Positions 18,771-27,102 of a stretch of 64,000 nucleotides of DNA are shown piece by piece. The DNA comes from Sulfuricella sp. (GTDB lineage Bacteria > Pseudomonadota > Gammaproteobacteria > Burkholderiales > Sulfuricellaceae): contig JAQTNE010000004.1 of NCBI GenBank assembly GCA_028713975.1, positions 1-64,000 on the forward strand. The letters are read 5' to 3'. A program made the position numbers and the translations under genes. Below the pieces are notes generated by a model. The model did no database searches. It saw only the letters and a list, made by a program, of their open reading frames with translations, and had not been told where the DNA came from. The stretch's first letter is position 1. Each line of letters starts with the position of its first letter.

Positions 18771-18831
18771 GTGCGCTTCGCGGGTTTAGATGCCGGGGCT
18801 GCCCGGCACCTAATCATCGCGCGGAGCGCAC
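18771..18831. repeat. Nested inverted-repeat element after ampG
   Basis: Outer arms GTGCGCTTCGCG (18771-18782) and CGCGGAGCGCAC (18820-18831) pair with one mismatch, and an inner perfect hairpin TGCCGGG-GCTG-CCCGGCA (18791-18808) sits between them. There is no T-run on either side, so it is a poor intrinsic terminator. It marks the border between core DNA and the AT-rich accessory gene. Confidence 0.7.
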
Positions 18832-18843
18832 GCCACTTGATTC

Positions 18844-20082
18844 CTATTGCCGTGATTGTCGCGCGCATGCAATTGCCGCGGGCAAATCAAGCAAGGAGGG
18901 TACGACTGTCGTTCCATAGTAAGCCGCGTTCCGAGACACTATTTGCGATGTATATCCATCTGCTCGAAATACATCAACATAGGGAATATATATGCAATGA
19001 AACATATCGCCCATGTCACTACGACGTAATTTTCTTTGAGCACTAGATGGCACAACATTCTCTCCGGCATATTGGCGCACACACGTAAGGAAGCAGTCCA
19101 ATCCGGGGAGGCTCAAAAATTGGCTGTTTAGTGCATGTTTTTCTATGTTTCTGACATCTCGTTTTGGCAATGTCGCTTTGTTTAAAAAAAATCTGATGAG
19201 CCTTTTTCTGACATTGCTTATTACGCCATCAAGTGTGTTGCTTACTTTATCAAAAACTTCGTCCTGCGATTTTCCAATAACAGGCGCCAACTCGCTCAGA
19301 CGACCTACCTGTAACCTTAACTCTTCGATATTGTTGATATTGTCTAACCCTGTCCCCCTAAGCCAACTGAGCAAATTCTTTGCGCCATCTTGTTCTGCAT
19401 ACCAACCTATAAAATGCATCGGATTGCAGATGCCATTTTTTATTTCATTGTTTATCGTTGCGGAGTCGATCTCACCTTTGATATATGCGGACAACATATT
19501 ATGTTGATAAAAGCGCTCCGTAATAGGAAGCTGATTCTTTAGTTCCAACGCACCATCAGATGTATCGAGAATCTTTGCTCCCTCATCTGTAAATGAACCA
19601 TCAGCCTTAAACAGCTTCTTTTCTATGGCCCGTCTGACAGACCGGATCGCCCCTGTTTTTTGAAGCTCCTCTCTAAGCCTCGTCCGAAAGCTTTCTTGTA
19701 GGCCATCAAACAAATTTCCAAAATCAGGCATCCAATCAGATTGGTTAGAATATGCTTTGTCACGATAAAAATGCTTTTGGTCAGCGGTCAAAGCAACGAT
19801 TTCTTTGTGGAACAGGTCTTGGTAATGAATAAGCGCTTTGTTTCCGCAAAGTTGCTGGATTGCAGCCGCTCTTGACATCGCCATCGGTTTTGATTCGGGC
19901 GTAAGGTGGGCTGCTTCTAAGATGTGGAATGCCGAATATCTTATTTGAATCTGATCGGTGCTTTGCAGATAAAGCAGCTCATCACGAATATTTACTAGGC
20001 GAGGCTCCTTTTGAATCTTCCTGTCATCAGAAAGATCGGAAAAGCCCGAGCTATCCAAATAGACAACAAGTGGATTGGCCAT
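18844..20082 (-). CDS. PIN-like domain protein, function unknown
   Basis: 412 residues, no confident family name. The N-terminus VVYLDSSGFSDLSD resembles the first acidic strand of PIN nucleases, and near the C-terminus RRSDMGDMFHCIYIPYVDVFRADGYTSQIV has the spacing of the acidic residues and YxPYVDxFxxD signature of large PIN-like proteins. The middle is mostly helical and charged. A cytoplasmic RNase-like role is therefore possible. The gene is clearly more AT-rich than its neighbours, suggesting recent acquisition. Its ATG lies seven bases after the stop of a truncated methylase fragment, with which it would be co-transcribed from the RelBE-type operon upstream. Confidence 0.6.
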   Translation of the reverse strand: MANPLVVYLDSSGFSDLSDDRKIQKEPRLVNIRDELLYLQSTDQIQIRYSAFHILEAAHLTPESKPMAMSRAAAIQQLCGNKALIHYQDLFHKEIVALTADQKHFYRDKAYSNQSDWMPDFGNLFDGLQESFRTRLREELQKTGAIRSVRRAIEKKLFKADGSFTDEGAKILDTSDGALELKNQLPITERFYQHNMLSAYIKGEIDSATINNEIKNGICNPMHFIGWYAEQDGAKNLLSWLRGTGLDNINNIEELRLQVGRLSELAPVIGKSQDEVFDKVSNTLDGVISNVRKRLIRFFLNKATLPKRDVRNIEKHALNSQFLSLPGLDCFLTCVRQYAGENVVPSSAQRKLRRSDMGDMFHCIYIPYVDVFRADGYTSQIVSRNAAYYGTTVVPSLLDLPAAIACARQSRQ

Positions 20083-20088
20083 TAAAAC

Positions 20089-20226
20089 TTACTGGCCGTC
20101 AGGGTCTGCGGCTGTGGGATTGGGTTCGCCCAGCAGTTCGCACAGGTCGTTGAAATGCGAATGGGAGGCGGAGCGCTCCTTGAAGGTGGACGCGAGCCAT
20201 TTGGCGCTGAATTGTTGCGGCGTCAT
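20089..20226 (-). pseudogene. N-terminal remnant of an MmeI-like DNA methyltransferase/restriction enzyme
   Basis: 45 codons starting [20 protein letters not shown] and continuing to CELLGEPNPTAADPDGQ, then a stop. I recognise this as the start of the large single-chain methylase/restriction (MmeI-like, type IIG/L) family, whose N-terminus normally continues into a nuclease domain of several hundred residues. Everything after residue 45 is missing and the PIN-like gene begins immediately. The ATG overlaps the toxin gene's stop (ATGA), which shows the original operon order: antitoxin, toxin, methylase. Confidence 0.65.
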
Positions 20227-20504
20227 TTTTGACCTCGGCGGTAGATTTCCCGGCGATGGCCAATGCGCAGGATCAGGATGGTGACGGTTTCGTCGCGGAT
20301 GTCGCAAATCAGCCGGTAATCGCCGATGCGGTATTTCCAGTAGCCGCCAAGTTCGTCCCCGCGCAAGGCTTGCCCCAGACTGCGAGGGTCTGCCAGTGAG
20401 GCGATGCGCTCGCGCAGCACCTTGACGATGCGCGATTGCACCGGCTTGTCGAGCCCTTTCAGCTCGTCGAGCGCGCGCGGGTCGAACTCAATCTGCCAGG
20501 CCAA
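20223..20504 (-). CDS. relE: RelE/ParE-family toxin
   Basis: 93 residues with the RelE-fold pattern: [46 protein letters not shown], and C-terminal [13 protein letters not shown]. RelE members cut mRNA on the ribosome; the basic/tyrosine C-terminus (R..Y) fits that activity, but assignment to RelE rather than ParE is by similarity. It begins at a TTG that overlaps the antitoxin gene by 17 bases, so expression depends on antitoxin translation. Confidence 0.88.
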   Translation of the reverse strand: MAWQIEFDPRALDELKGLDKPVQSRIVKVLRERIASLADPRSLGQALRGDELGGYWKYRIGDYRLICDIRDETVTILILRIGHRREIYRRGQK

Positions 20505-20700
20505 GCTCGCGCTCTACGTCGTCGAGAGAGATGCCGGGCTGGGGCTGCTTCCGGCGCGCTTCGGCCAGATAGTAATCTTCCAGATCGTCGAGATGTTCCT
20601 GTAGGGCTTCGCGCACATAAAAGCTTTTGGTGCGCCCGGTTTGCTGGGCAAGCGCTTCAATGCGCAGCTCAATATCTTCAGGCAGGCGAACGGCTAACAT
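20488..20700 (-). CDS. relB: RelB-type ribbon-helix-helix antitoxin
   Basis: 70 residues. The N-terminal [27 protein letters not shown] is a classic ribbon-helix-helix DNA-binding segment, followed by [19 protein letters not shown] and a toxin-binding tail. It would neutralise the RelE-like toxin encoded downstream and autorepress the operon. First gene of the unit that also reads into the methylase remnant and PIN-like gene. Confidence 0.88.
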   Translation of the reverse strand: MLAVRLPEDIELRIEALAQQTGRTKSFYVREALQEHLDDLEDYYLAEARRKQPQPGISLDDVERELGLAD

Positions 20701-20767
20701 GGGGTTCTCCGTTGAATGTTATACATGTATTGCATTCTAGGCGCCAGGCTCCAGAACAGCAAGCACA

Positions 20768-21547
20768 TCAAAGAGAATAGTCGTAATCCACCGTCAACGG
20801 CGCGTGATCCGAAAACCGCTGATCCCGGTAAACCACGGCGCTTTTCGCCGCCGCCGCAATCCCCGGCGTGGCAATCTGGTAGTCAAGCCGCCAGCCGACG
20901 TTCTTGGCGTATGCCTGGCCGCGATTGCTCCACCAGGTGTAAGCGTCGCCGGTGGCTTCGGGGTGGAGCCGGCGATAAACATCGACCCAGCCGATTTCAT
21001 CGAATATCCTGGTCATCCAGCTCCGTTCTTCGGGCAAGAAGCCGGAATTTTTCTGGTTGGATTTCCAGTTTTTCAGGTCGATTTCCTTGTGGGCGATGTT
21101 CCAGTCGCCGCACAGCACCACCTCTCTTCCCGCCTTCTTCAGTTCTTCCATGTGCGGCGCAAAGTAATCCAGGAAACGGAACTTGGCGGCCTGCCGCTCC
21201 TCGCCGCTGGAACCGGACGGCAGGTAGAGCGAGATGATGCTGAGCTGGCCGAAATCGGCCTGGAGGTAGCGCCCTTCAGCGTCGATTTCGGCGATGCCCA
21301 TGCCTTCGATGAGGTTGTCCGGCTGGTGGCGCGAGTAGATGCCGACGCCGCTGTAACCCTTTTTTTCGGCAACGTGGAAATAACCGTGAAAGCCTGCCGG
21401 TACGCGCATCTCCGGCGTGAGGTCGGGAAGCTGCGCCTTGAGCTCCTGCAGGCAGACAATATCGGCTTTCTGCTGCGGCAGCCATTCAAGCATGCCTTTG
21501 CTGGTGGCGGAACGAATGCCGTTAAGATTCAGCGTTATAATGCGCAA
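20768..21547 (-). CDS. xthA: Exodeoxyribonuclease III
   Basis: 259-residue ExoIII/AP-endonuclease of base excision repair. Starts MRIITLNLNGIRSATSKG; catalytic segments CLQELKAQ, GDWNIAHKEIDLKNWKSN and C-terminal FSDHAPLTVDYDYSL carry the metal ligands and catalytic histidine. Length and motifs are normal. Divergent from pyrE; the short gap of 27 bases must carry both promoters or one inside a coding region. Confidence 0.95.
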   Translation of the reverse strand: MRIITLNLNGIRSATSKGMLEWLPQQKADIVCLQELKAQLPDLTPEMRVPAGFHGYFHVAEKKGYSGVGIYSRHQPDNLIEGMGIAEIDAEGRYLQADFGQLSIISLYLPSGSSGEERQAAKFRFLDYFAPHMEELKKAGREVVLCGDWNIAHKEIDLKNWKSNQKNSGFLPEERSWMTRIFDEIGWVDVYRRLHPEATGDAYTWWSNRGQAYAKNVGWRLDYQIATPGIAAAAKSAVVYRDQRFSDHAPLTVDYDYSL

Positions 21548-21574
21548 TCAATTTCTCCGGGAAAAAGGTTAGCC

Positions 21575-22222
21575 ATGCAGGATTTTCATCAGGATTTCAT
21601 CCGCTTCGCAATCGAGCGCAAGGTGTTGTGTTTCGGCGAGTTCAAGACCAAGGCCGGACGTCTGAGTCCGTATTTTTTCAACACCGGCCTGTTCAACGAT
21701 GGCGAATCCCTCGGGCAACTGGCGCAATTTTACGCCAAAGCGATTCTGGCCGCGCCGTTTCCGTTCGACATGCTGTTCGGCCCGGCCTACAAGGGCATTC
21801 CGCTAGTTGCGGCGATTGCGGTGGCGCTCGCCGGGCACGACCACAACCTGCCGTTTTCGTTTAACCGCAAAGAAGCCAAGGATCACGGCGAGGGCGGCGC
21901 GATTGTCGGGGCCAAGCTGGCAAACCGGGTGCTGATCGTCGATGACGTGATCTCGGCAGGCACCTCGGTGCGCGAATCGGTGGCGCTGATCAAGGAAAAC
22001 GGCGCAACGCCTTGCGGCGTGATGATCGCGCTCGACCGGCAGGAACGCGGCACAGGGGAGCTGTCCGCGACCCAGGAGGTGACGCAAGGCTATGGCATCC
22101 CGGTGGTAAGTATCGCCACGCTCGACGACATGGTCGGTTATTTGCAGCACCAGCCAGAGATGGCGCAAAACCTGCGCGCTGTTCTGGAATACCGCAACCG
22201 CTACGGCGTTTCAGCCGTTTAA
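21575..22222 (+). CDS. pyrE: Orotate phosphoribosyltransferase
   Basis: De novo pyrimidine synthesis: orotate plus PRPP to OMP. 215 residues. The start MQDFHQDFIRFAIERKVL at ATG 21575 is the family-typical N-terminus; upstream open frame is antisense to xthA and ignored. The PRPP-binding loop VLIVDDVISAGTSVRES (about residues 119-135) and FGPAYKGIPL are intact. Followed by the DUF4124 gene after 15 bases. Confidence 0.95.
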   Translation: MQDFHQDFIRFAIERKVLCFGEFKTKAGRLSPYFFNTGLFNDGESLGQLAQFYAKAILAAPFPFDMLFGPAYKGIPLVAAIAVALAGHDHNLPFSFNRKEAKDHGEGGAIVGAKLANRVLIVDDVISAGTSVRESVALIKENGATPCGVMIALDRQERGTGELSATQEVTQGYGIPVVSIATLDDMVGYLQHQPEMAQNLRAVLEYRNRYGVSAV

Positions 22223-22237
22223 CCAGGAGGAATTCCC

Positions 22238-22858
22238 ATGCGCCATGCCATTCCCCTGCTGATCCTGATGCTGCTGAGTTTTCCCGCTGCGGCGAAGGTG
22301 TACAAGTGGGTGGACGAGAACGGCAAGACTCATTTCGGCGACACCATCCCACCCCAATATGCCAATCAGGGCAATGTCGAGCTTAACAAAAAAGGCATGG
22401 TGATCAAGCAGACCGATGCCGCCCTGACGCCTGAGCAGCGCAAGGCAAAAGAAGAAGAACTGGCAAAAAAAGCGGAAGAAATCCGGAAAAAGGAGGAACA
22501 GAAACGCCGCGATAGCGCACTGCTCAACACCTACACCACAGAGAAGGAAATCGACCTGGTGCGCGATCGCAACCTGCAGCAAGGCACCTTGCAGGTTCAG
22601 GGGATAGAACTACGCATCAAGCAGGTTCAGCCGCGCCTGAGCGAAGCACACAAGAAAGCGGACGCGTTCAAGGCGAGGAACAAGCCGGTGCCGGTCTACC
22701 TGCAGCAGGAAATCCAGGATACCGAAAAAGAAATGCGGCATTTGCAGGAGATGGTCAAACAGCGGCAGCAAGAGATGGAAGATGTGCGCGCCAGATTCGA
22801 GGACGACAAGATGCGGTTTCACGAATTACACCAGGCCGGGAGCAATCCAAAGAAATAA
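22238..22858 (+). CDS. DUF4124 domain protein, secreted, coiled coil
   Basis: 206 residues with a Sec signal peptide (cleavage near AAA-KVYKWV, about residue 19). The segment KVYKWVDENGKTHFGDTIP is the DUF4124 signature. Residues about 65-100 and 140-195 are strongly charged and helical, consistent with coiled coil. Probably periplasmic; function unknown. The start has a strong AGGAGG-type site, and it is likely co-transcribed with pyrE. Confidence 0.88.
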   Translation: MRHAIPLLILMLLSFPAAAKVYKWVDENGKTHFGDTIPPQYANQGNVELNKKGMVIKQTDAALTPEQRKAKEEELAKKAEEIRKKEEQKRRDSALLNTYTTEKEIDLVRDRNLQQGTLQVQGIELRIKQVQPRLSEAHKKADAFKARNKPVPVYLQQEIQDTEKEMRHLQEMVKQRQQEMEDVRARFEDDKMRFHELHQAGSNPKK

Positions 22859-22929
22859 GCGCCAAAGTTGATTTGTATCAATAACCACTCATTGACATAA
22901 GTCATTGCAAATGGAATGATGACCGAATA

Positions 22930-22956
22930 TATATGACACGAAAATTATGTCATATA
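22930..22956. promoter_or_regulatory. Palindromic operator candidate upstream of the riboswitch
   Basis: TATATGACA and TGTCATATA form a perfect 9-base inverted repeat with a nine-base spacer. It overlaps the position expected for the -35 element of the promoter whose -10 box is at 22971-22976. A second inverted pair, ATATGGCC (22963-22970) and GGCCATAT (22997-23004), brackets that -10 box. Confidence 0.5.
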
Positions 22957-22970
22957 CAAGACATATGGCC

Positions 22971-22976
22971 TATAAT
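22971..22976 (+). promoter_or_regulatory. -10 box of the riboswitch transcript
   Basis: A consensus TATAAT in an AT-rich stretch, about 50 bases upstream of the riboswitch aptamer. The -35 region (around 22948) reads TGTCAT, a weak match, which fits an activator- or repressor-controlled promoter overlapping the palindrome. Confidence 0.5.
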
Positions 22977-23027
22977 GTATCCGTGATACAGCTTTAGGCC
23001 ATATCAACCAAGTAGCGCAGTGAAATA

Positions 23028-23117
23028 ACCCTGATAAAGGCATACCCGACCGAAAGGCGGGGACGCAAAGACCCGATCTAAGGAACAATAGTTCTATGAT
23101 TGAGGGATTGCCAGGCA
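23028..23117 (+). promoter_or_regulatory. Cyclic di-GMP-I (GEMM-I) riboswitch
   Basis: The segment contains the GEMM-I signature: a GC stem closed by a GAAA tetraloop (CCGAAAGG, 23050-23057), then GGGGACGCAAAGACCC (from 23059) with the conserved ACGCAAAG, a second hairpin, and closing strands GGCA/TGCC (23039-23042 with 23109-23112). Binding of c-di-GMP controls the downstream expression platform. A GC hairpin with a U-rich tail follows at 23125-23156. The first downstream genes are two chemoreceptors and a diguanylate cyclase, a typical target class for this riboswitch. Confidence 0.82.
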
Positions 23118-23124
23118 AAATGGG

Positions 23125-23156
23125 AGGTGGGCGATTGAGTTGCCCCGCCTTTATTT
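23125..23156 (+). terminator. Intrinsic terminator downstream of the riboswitch
   Basis: AGGTGGGC and GCCCCGCCT form a GC-rich stem with a loop of about nine bases, followed by TTATTT. It starts only eight bases after the aptamer, so it is probably the riboswitch expression platform. Confidence 0.65.
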
Positions 23157-23442
23157 AGCCTAAAATCCGTCGACGACATAGAGAATGCTATTGATCTTGT
23201 GCTCTTTTATACCGCTTGGAACAATTTTCGGCGCCACTCCCCCTGTAGCCCCACCCTCGTTCCATTCGTATCCATACCTCGAAAAAATTTCGCCGCAGAC
23301 TGCTTGCGGAAAGAGCGCGTTCGCCCCTACGCGCCAGAAATGATGTTTTGCGAACTGACGACAGCCCAAGCAATGCCGACAAGAAATTAGCTTATATTTT
23401 TTCAACTCACCGTTTTAACGTAATAAAAAAAATGGAGTAGCC
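23157..23442. other. Leader region between riboswitch terminator and chemoreceptor gene
   Basis: Together with the riboswitch section this forms a 584-base gap. Short frames exist on both strands here, up to 81 codons on the minus strand, but none shows a family match or a convincing ribosome site. The final bases contain ATGGAG as the probable ribosome site of the chemoreceptor gene. Confidence 0.4.
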
Positions 23443-25530
23443 ATGAAAATAAATCTTCCCGTCACACAGATCGAAAAGCCTTTCCCCAAGGGGCGGCTGA
23501 TCGTTTCAAAAACCGATCTCAAGGGCATCACTACCTATGCCAACGACACCTTCGTCGAGCTCAGCGGCTTCAGCCGGGAAGAACTGATTGGCAAAAACCA
23601 CAACATCGTGCGCCATCCCGACATGCCGCCCCAAGCCTTTGCCTGGTTGTGGGATACGGTTAAAAAAGGACAACCCTGGCGTGGCGTCGTCAAGAATCGC
23701 TGCAAGAATGGTGACTATTACTGGGTGGAAGCTTTCGTCGTGCCCGTCCGCAAAAACAATGAAATCATCGGCTACATGTCGGTGCGCACCGAACCTTCCC
23801 GCGGCCAGGTCAATGCCACCGAAGCGCTGTACCAGCAACTCAATCAGACCAAGGCGCCGATTCCGCGTAGCGGATTCTTGAAAAATCTGTCCATCCATGC
23901 GCGGCTGGCGATGATCATGGCTTTCATGGCCTTGATGATGCTGGGCGGCGGCGGCATCGGTCTGTCCGGCATCGTCATGGCCAACAAATCGCTGGAAACC
24001 ACCTACCGCGACCGGCTGGAACCGTCCAACATGATCGGGCGCATCATGCTGCTGATGAACGAAAACCGCAGCCAGGTGATGCTGGCGATTCAGCACAATC
24101 CGGAAAACGCTTTTGCGAAAATGCACGACCATCCAGTCAGCCTCCATGCCGACGCGATAATCAAGAACCGCGACGAAATCACAGCGACCGTGGAGGAATA
24201 CGGCAAACGCAGCCTGACGGTCGAGGAACGGGCGCTGGCCGAACGCTACGCCACTGACCGCAAGGCCTATGTCGCAGATGGGCTGATGGTGGCGCACGGG
24301 GCGATTCTCGCTGGGGACTTCAACAAGGCCAACGAAATCCTGCTGAAAAAAATCGATCCGCTTTACCAGGCTGCGGTCATCTCCGCCGACGCGCTGCTGA
24401 AACAGACTCAGGCTGACGCCAGGGCGGAATACGAAAGTACGGTGGCACGCTACGAGCTGATCCGCAACCTGGCGGTCGGAGGAACGATCATTGGTTTGCT
24501 GCTGGCCGCCATTGCCGCATGGCTCCTGATCCGCGCCATTGTCCACCCGTTGCGGCAAGCCAATGAAATTTTCGACCGCATCGCCCAGGGCGACCTGCGC
24601 AACGAGATCGACATTAGCAGCCGCAATGAAGTCGGCCAATTGCTGTGCGCCATGGCGTCCATGCAGGTGCATCTCAAGGTGATGCTGGACGAGATTACTG
24701 TGGCGTCCACTGCAATCGAACAGCGCAGCGGCCATCTCAAAGGCCAGATGTTCGAGGTGGTGGAACACTCCGAACACCAGCACGACCGCGTTCAGGAAGT
24801 AGCGGCAGCCGTGGAAGAGGTCAGCCAGTCGGTGACGGAGGTGTCTGAAAGCGCAAAAGAAGCCGCCGCCGCTGCGGCAACCAGCCAGGAAATGGTGCTG
24901 CGCAGCAACAGCCAGATGGACAAGGGCATGGAAGCCAGCGGCCGCGTGGTCGAAAGCGTTCGCGCCTCGAGCGCCACCGTACTGGAACTGTTTCAGTCGA
25001 TCAGCAAGGTCGGCGACATCACCCGCGTGATCAAGGAGATTGCCGACCAGACCAATTTGCTCGCGCTCAATGCCGCCATCGAAGCGGCCCGCGCCGGTGA
25101 GCAGGGACGCGGTTTTGCCGTGGTAGCAGACGAGGTGCGCAAGCTCGCCGAGCGCACTGCGGCCAGCACCGACGACATCACCAGTACCGTAACCGAAATT
25201 CAGGCCGCCACCCAGCAGGCCGTTTTTTCGATGGACCGCTCGGTTACCGAAGTGGATCAGTCCATCGGCCTGATGAAAGAAAGTGCGACCAGCCTCGGAG
25301 AAATCACCCAAGCCTCGGAACGCGTCACCGATACGTCGCAGCATATCGCCAGCGCATCCCAGCAGCAGTCGGTGGCGAGCGAAGAAGTGGCCAGGAATAT
25401 GGAGCATATCTCCGAGCTGATCGAGAGCAACACCGCTGCCGCCCAGCGCGCCTGGAAGGCCACGGAGGAACTGGCAAAAACCGCCGAGGAATTACGGGCA
25501 TTGGTGAGTCATTTCGAGGTAGTAGGCTGA
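23443..25530 (+). CDS. PAS-domain methyl-accepting chemotaxis protein (Aer-like)
   Basis: 695 residues: N-terminal PAS domain (about 15-120, with [13 protein letters not shown] and [20 protein letters not shown], as in Aer-type FAD/redox sensors), membrane helix (about 154-180), periplasmic four-helix sensor domain, second membrane helix (about 345-367), HAMP, and the MCP signalling hairpin with [20 protein letters not shown]. Probably senses redox or energy state and signals through CheW/CheA, which are not in the window. It follows the c-di-GMP-I riboswitch and leads a four-gene plus-strand run. Confidence 0.92.
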   Translation: MKINLPVTQIEKPFPKGRLIVSKTDLKGITTYANDTFVELSGFSREELIGKNHNIVRHPDMPPQAFAWLWDTVKKGQPWRGVVKNRCKNGDYYWVEAFVVPVRKNNEIIGYMSVRTEPSRGQVNATEALYQQLNQTKAPIPRSGFLKNLSIHARLAMIMAFMALMMLGGGGIGLSGIVMANKSLETTYRDRLEPSNMIGRIMLLMNENRSQVMLAIQHNPENAFAKMHDHPVSLHADAIIKNRDEITATVEEYGKRSLTVEERALAERYATDRKAYVADGLMVAHGAILAGDFNKANEILLKKIDPLYQAAVISADALLKQTQADARAEYESTVARYELIRNLAVGGTIIGLLLAAIAAWLLIRAIVHPLRQANEIFDRIAQGDLRNEIDISSRNEVGQLLCAMASMQVHLKVMLDEITVASTAIEQRSGHLKGQMFEVVEHSEHQHDRVQEVAAAVEEVSQSVTEVSESAKEAAAAAATSQEMVLRSNSQMDKGMEASGRVVESVRASSATVLELFQSISKVGDITRVIKEIADQTNLLALNAAIEAARAGEQGRGFAVVADEVRKLAERTAASTDDITSTVTEIQAATQQAVFSMDRSVTEVDQSIGLMKESATSLGEITQASERVTDTSQHIASASQQQSVASEEVARNMEHISELIESNTAAAQRAWKATEELAKTAEELRALVSHFEVVG

Positions 25531-25592
25531 CGCTGAACCGGGGAGGCGCCCGGCGCCCTTAACCCTAAAATAATAATTTGAGGATATCAAGA

Positions 25593-26720
25593 ATGTTCGG
25601 TGCAAAACACAAAAATGAAGCCCACCGGCTAGGCGGACAGCTTAAGGAAATGGAACAGGAAAACCAGAGCCTGCAAGCCGAACTGGAGAATGAACGGAGG
25701 CAAAACAATTCGATGACCGCGCAAGTGACCGAGATGCAAACCGAACTGGACAAATGCGCCCGCATTTATCGAACCATGCAATCGTTCGGCGATTCATTCC
25801 TGGAAATCCAGAAATCCCAGCTCATGATCGCCGGCAGCATGAAAGAGGAAAAACTGCATGCGGTAGAAGCGGCTGCCGTATCCGCAGCCAACCGCGGCGC
25901 GGTGGCAAAGATCACCGACAATCTGCGAACCATGTCACAGGACACCCAGACCACCGCAAAAAATGTGGAAGCCCTGAGCGATCGCGCCAGCCAGATCGGC
26001 GGCATCGTCAAGCTGATCAAGGAGATCGCCGACCAAACCAACCTGCTGGCGCTCAACGCCGCCATCGAGGCGGCCCGCGCCGGTGAGCAGGGACGCGGTT
26101 TCGCTGTGGTGGCCGATGAAGTGCGCAAACTCGCCGAACGCACCGCCAACGCCACCAACGAAATCTCGACCCTGGTGCTGCACATCCAGAACGAAACCCG
26201 GCAAGCCAAGGATCAGATGGAAGTATGGGCGCAGAAATCGGAGTCGTTCAGCCAGGACGGCGATGCCGCCACGCAAAGTATGGGGAGCCTGTTCGCGCTG
26301 TCGCAACGGATGGAAGGCACCATCGCCGCGAGCGCCCTGCGCAGCTTCGTGGAGGTGGCAAAGGTCGACCACCTGGTCTACAAATTCGAAATCTACAAAA
26401 TTTTCATGTGCCTGTCACAGAAAGACGCTGGGGATTTTGCCGACCATACCCATTGCCGGCTCGGCCAATGGTATAGCGAAGGCGAAGGCCGGGACTGCTT
26501 TTCCCAACTGCCGGGCTATCGTGAGATGGAACAGCCGCACAAGATTTTCCACGACAGCGGCGCCGCATCGCTCAGGCACTTCAAGAATGGCGAATATGAG
26601 AAAGGCTTTGCTGCCATCGACGAAATGGAGCGCGCCAGCATGGGCGTGCTGGCCAACCTTGAGCGGATGGCGCAAAGCGGAGAGAGCGACAGCAGCCTGT
26701 TATGCCATTCCGGCGGGTAA
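25593..26720 (+). CDS. Cytoplasmic chemoreceptor with C-terminal CZB domain
   Basis: 375 residues, no membrane helix. N-terminal coiled coil (about 10-60), an MCP signalling module with [20 protein letters not shown], and a C-terminal chemoreceptor zinc-binding domain with its 3His/Cys ligand pattern: [24 protein letters not shown] and [12 protein letters not shown] domains bind zinc and respond to zinc or hypochlorous acid. ATG 25593 is preceded by TTGAGGA; upstream frame extends to a TTG. The signalling hairpin shares a stretch of near-identical DNA with the upstream receptor. Confidence 0.92.
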   Translation: MFGAKHKNEAHRLGGQLKEMEQENQSLQAELENERRQNNSMTAQVTEMQTELDKCARIYRTMQSFGDSFLEIQKSQLMIAGSMKEEKLHAVEAAAVSAANRGAVAKITDNLRTMSQDTQTTAKNVEALSDRASQIGGIVKLIKEIADQTNLLALNAAIEAARAGEQGRGFAVVADEVRKLAERTANATNEISTLVLHIQNETRQAKDQMEVWAQKSESFSQDGDAATQSMGSLFALSQRMEGTIAASALRSFVEVAKVDHLVYKFEIYKIFMCLSQKDAGDFADHTHCRLGQWYSEGEGRDCFSQLPGYREMEQPHKIFHDSGAASLRHFKNGEYEKGFAAIDEMERASMGVLANLERMAQSGESDSSLLCHSGG

Positions 26721-26730
26721 ATATTACAAA

Positions 26731-27072
26731 ATGAAAAACAGCCCAAAACCCGCGGAGATCGGCTTCGATTTCAACGAGCTGGCCGATCTCGCCAGAACCG
26801 ATCCGGATGGGTTTACCCGCCGCCGGCTTGCGCTCATCCAGGGGGCCATCGCGAATGCGCCGGAGAAAAACCATGTCCGTCTGGAACGATTGCAGTTCAG
26901 GATCGATGCCAAGCGCCGACTTGCGCGCACGCCGATGAAGGCCTGCCTGCAGATTTCTTCCATGATGTGGGATTCTTTTTCCGACCTGAGAGAAACGCTG
27001 TCGCCATTTTCGGAGCAGTACGAATTTCAGGATAGTCGAAAGCCGCACTCCAATCCGCTAAGGATCGTATAA
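26731..27072 (+). CDS. DUF3135 family protein
   Basis: 113 residues. The pattern FDFNELADLARTDPDGFTRRR, ALIQGAIANAP, LQFRIDAKRRLARTPMKACLQISSMMW matches the DUF3135 family found in many proteobacteria. Function unknown; cytoplasmic, basic and helical. It starts 10 bases after the CZB receptor stop and ends 30 bases before the diguanylate cyclase, so it is probably part of the same operon. Confidence 0.8.
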   Translation: MKNSPKPAEIGFDFNELADLARTDPDGFTRRRLALIQGAIANAPEKNHVRLERLQFRIDAKRRLARTPMKACLQISSMMWDSFSDLRETLSPFSEQYEFQDSRKPHSNPLRIV

Positions 27073-27102
27073 AATAAACAAACTCTCCTGACTGGCAATG
27101 AA

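Noticed and set aside
23160-23405. An 81-codon minus-strand frame in the leader of the chemoreceptor operon (also a 63-codon plus-strand frame).
   Set aside because: No family match, no ribosome site, and position inside a probable untranslated leader. A WNEGGATGG stretch vaguely recalls sedolisin proteases but is too short to support anything.
23506-25407. A 633-codon frame antisense to the PAS chemoreceptor.
   Set aside because: High-GC codon bias produces long antisense frames; composition is histidine/glycine-rich nonsense and the sense gene has clear domains.
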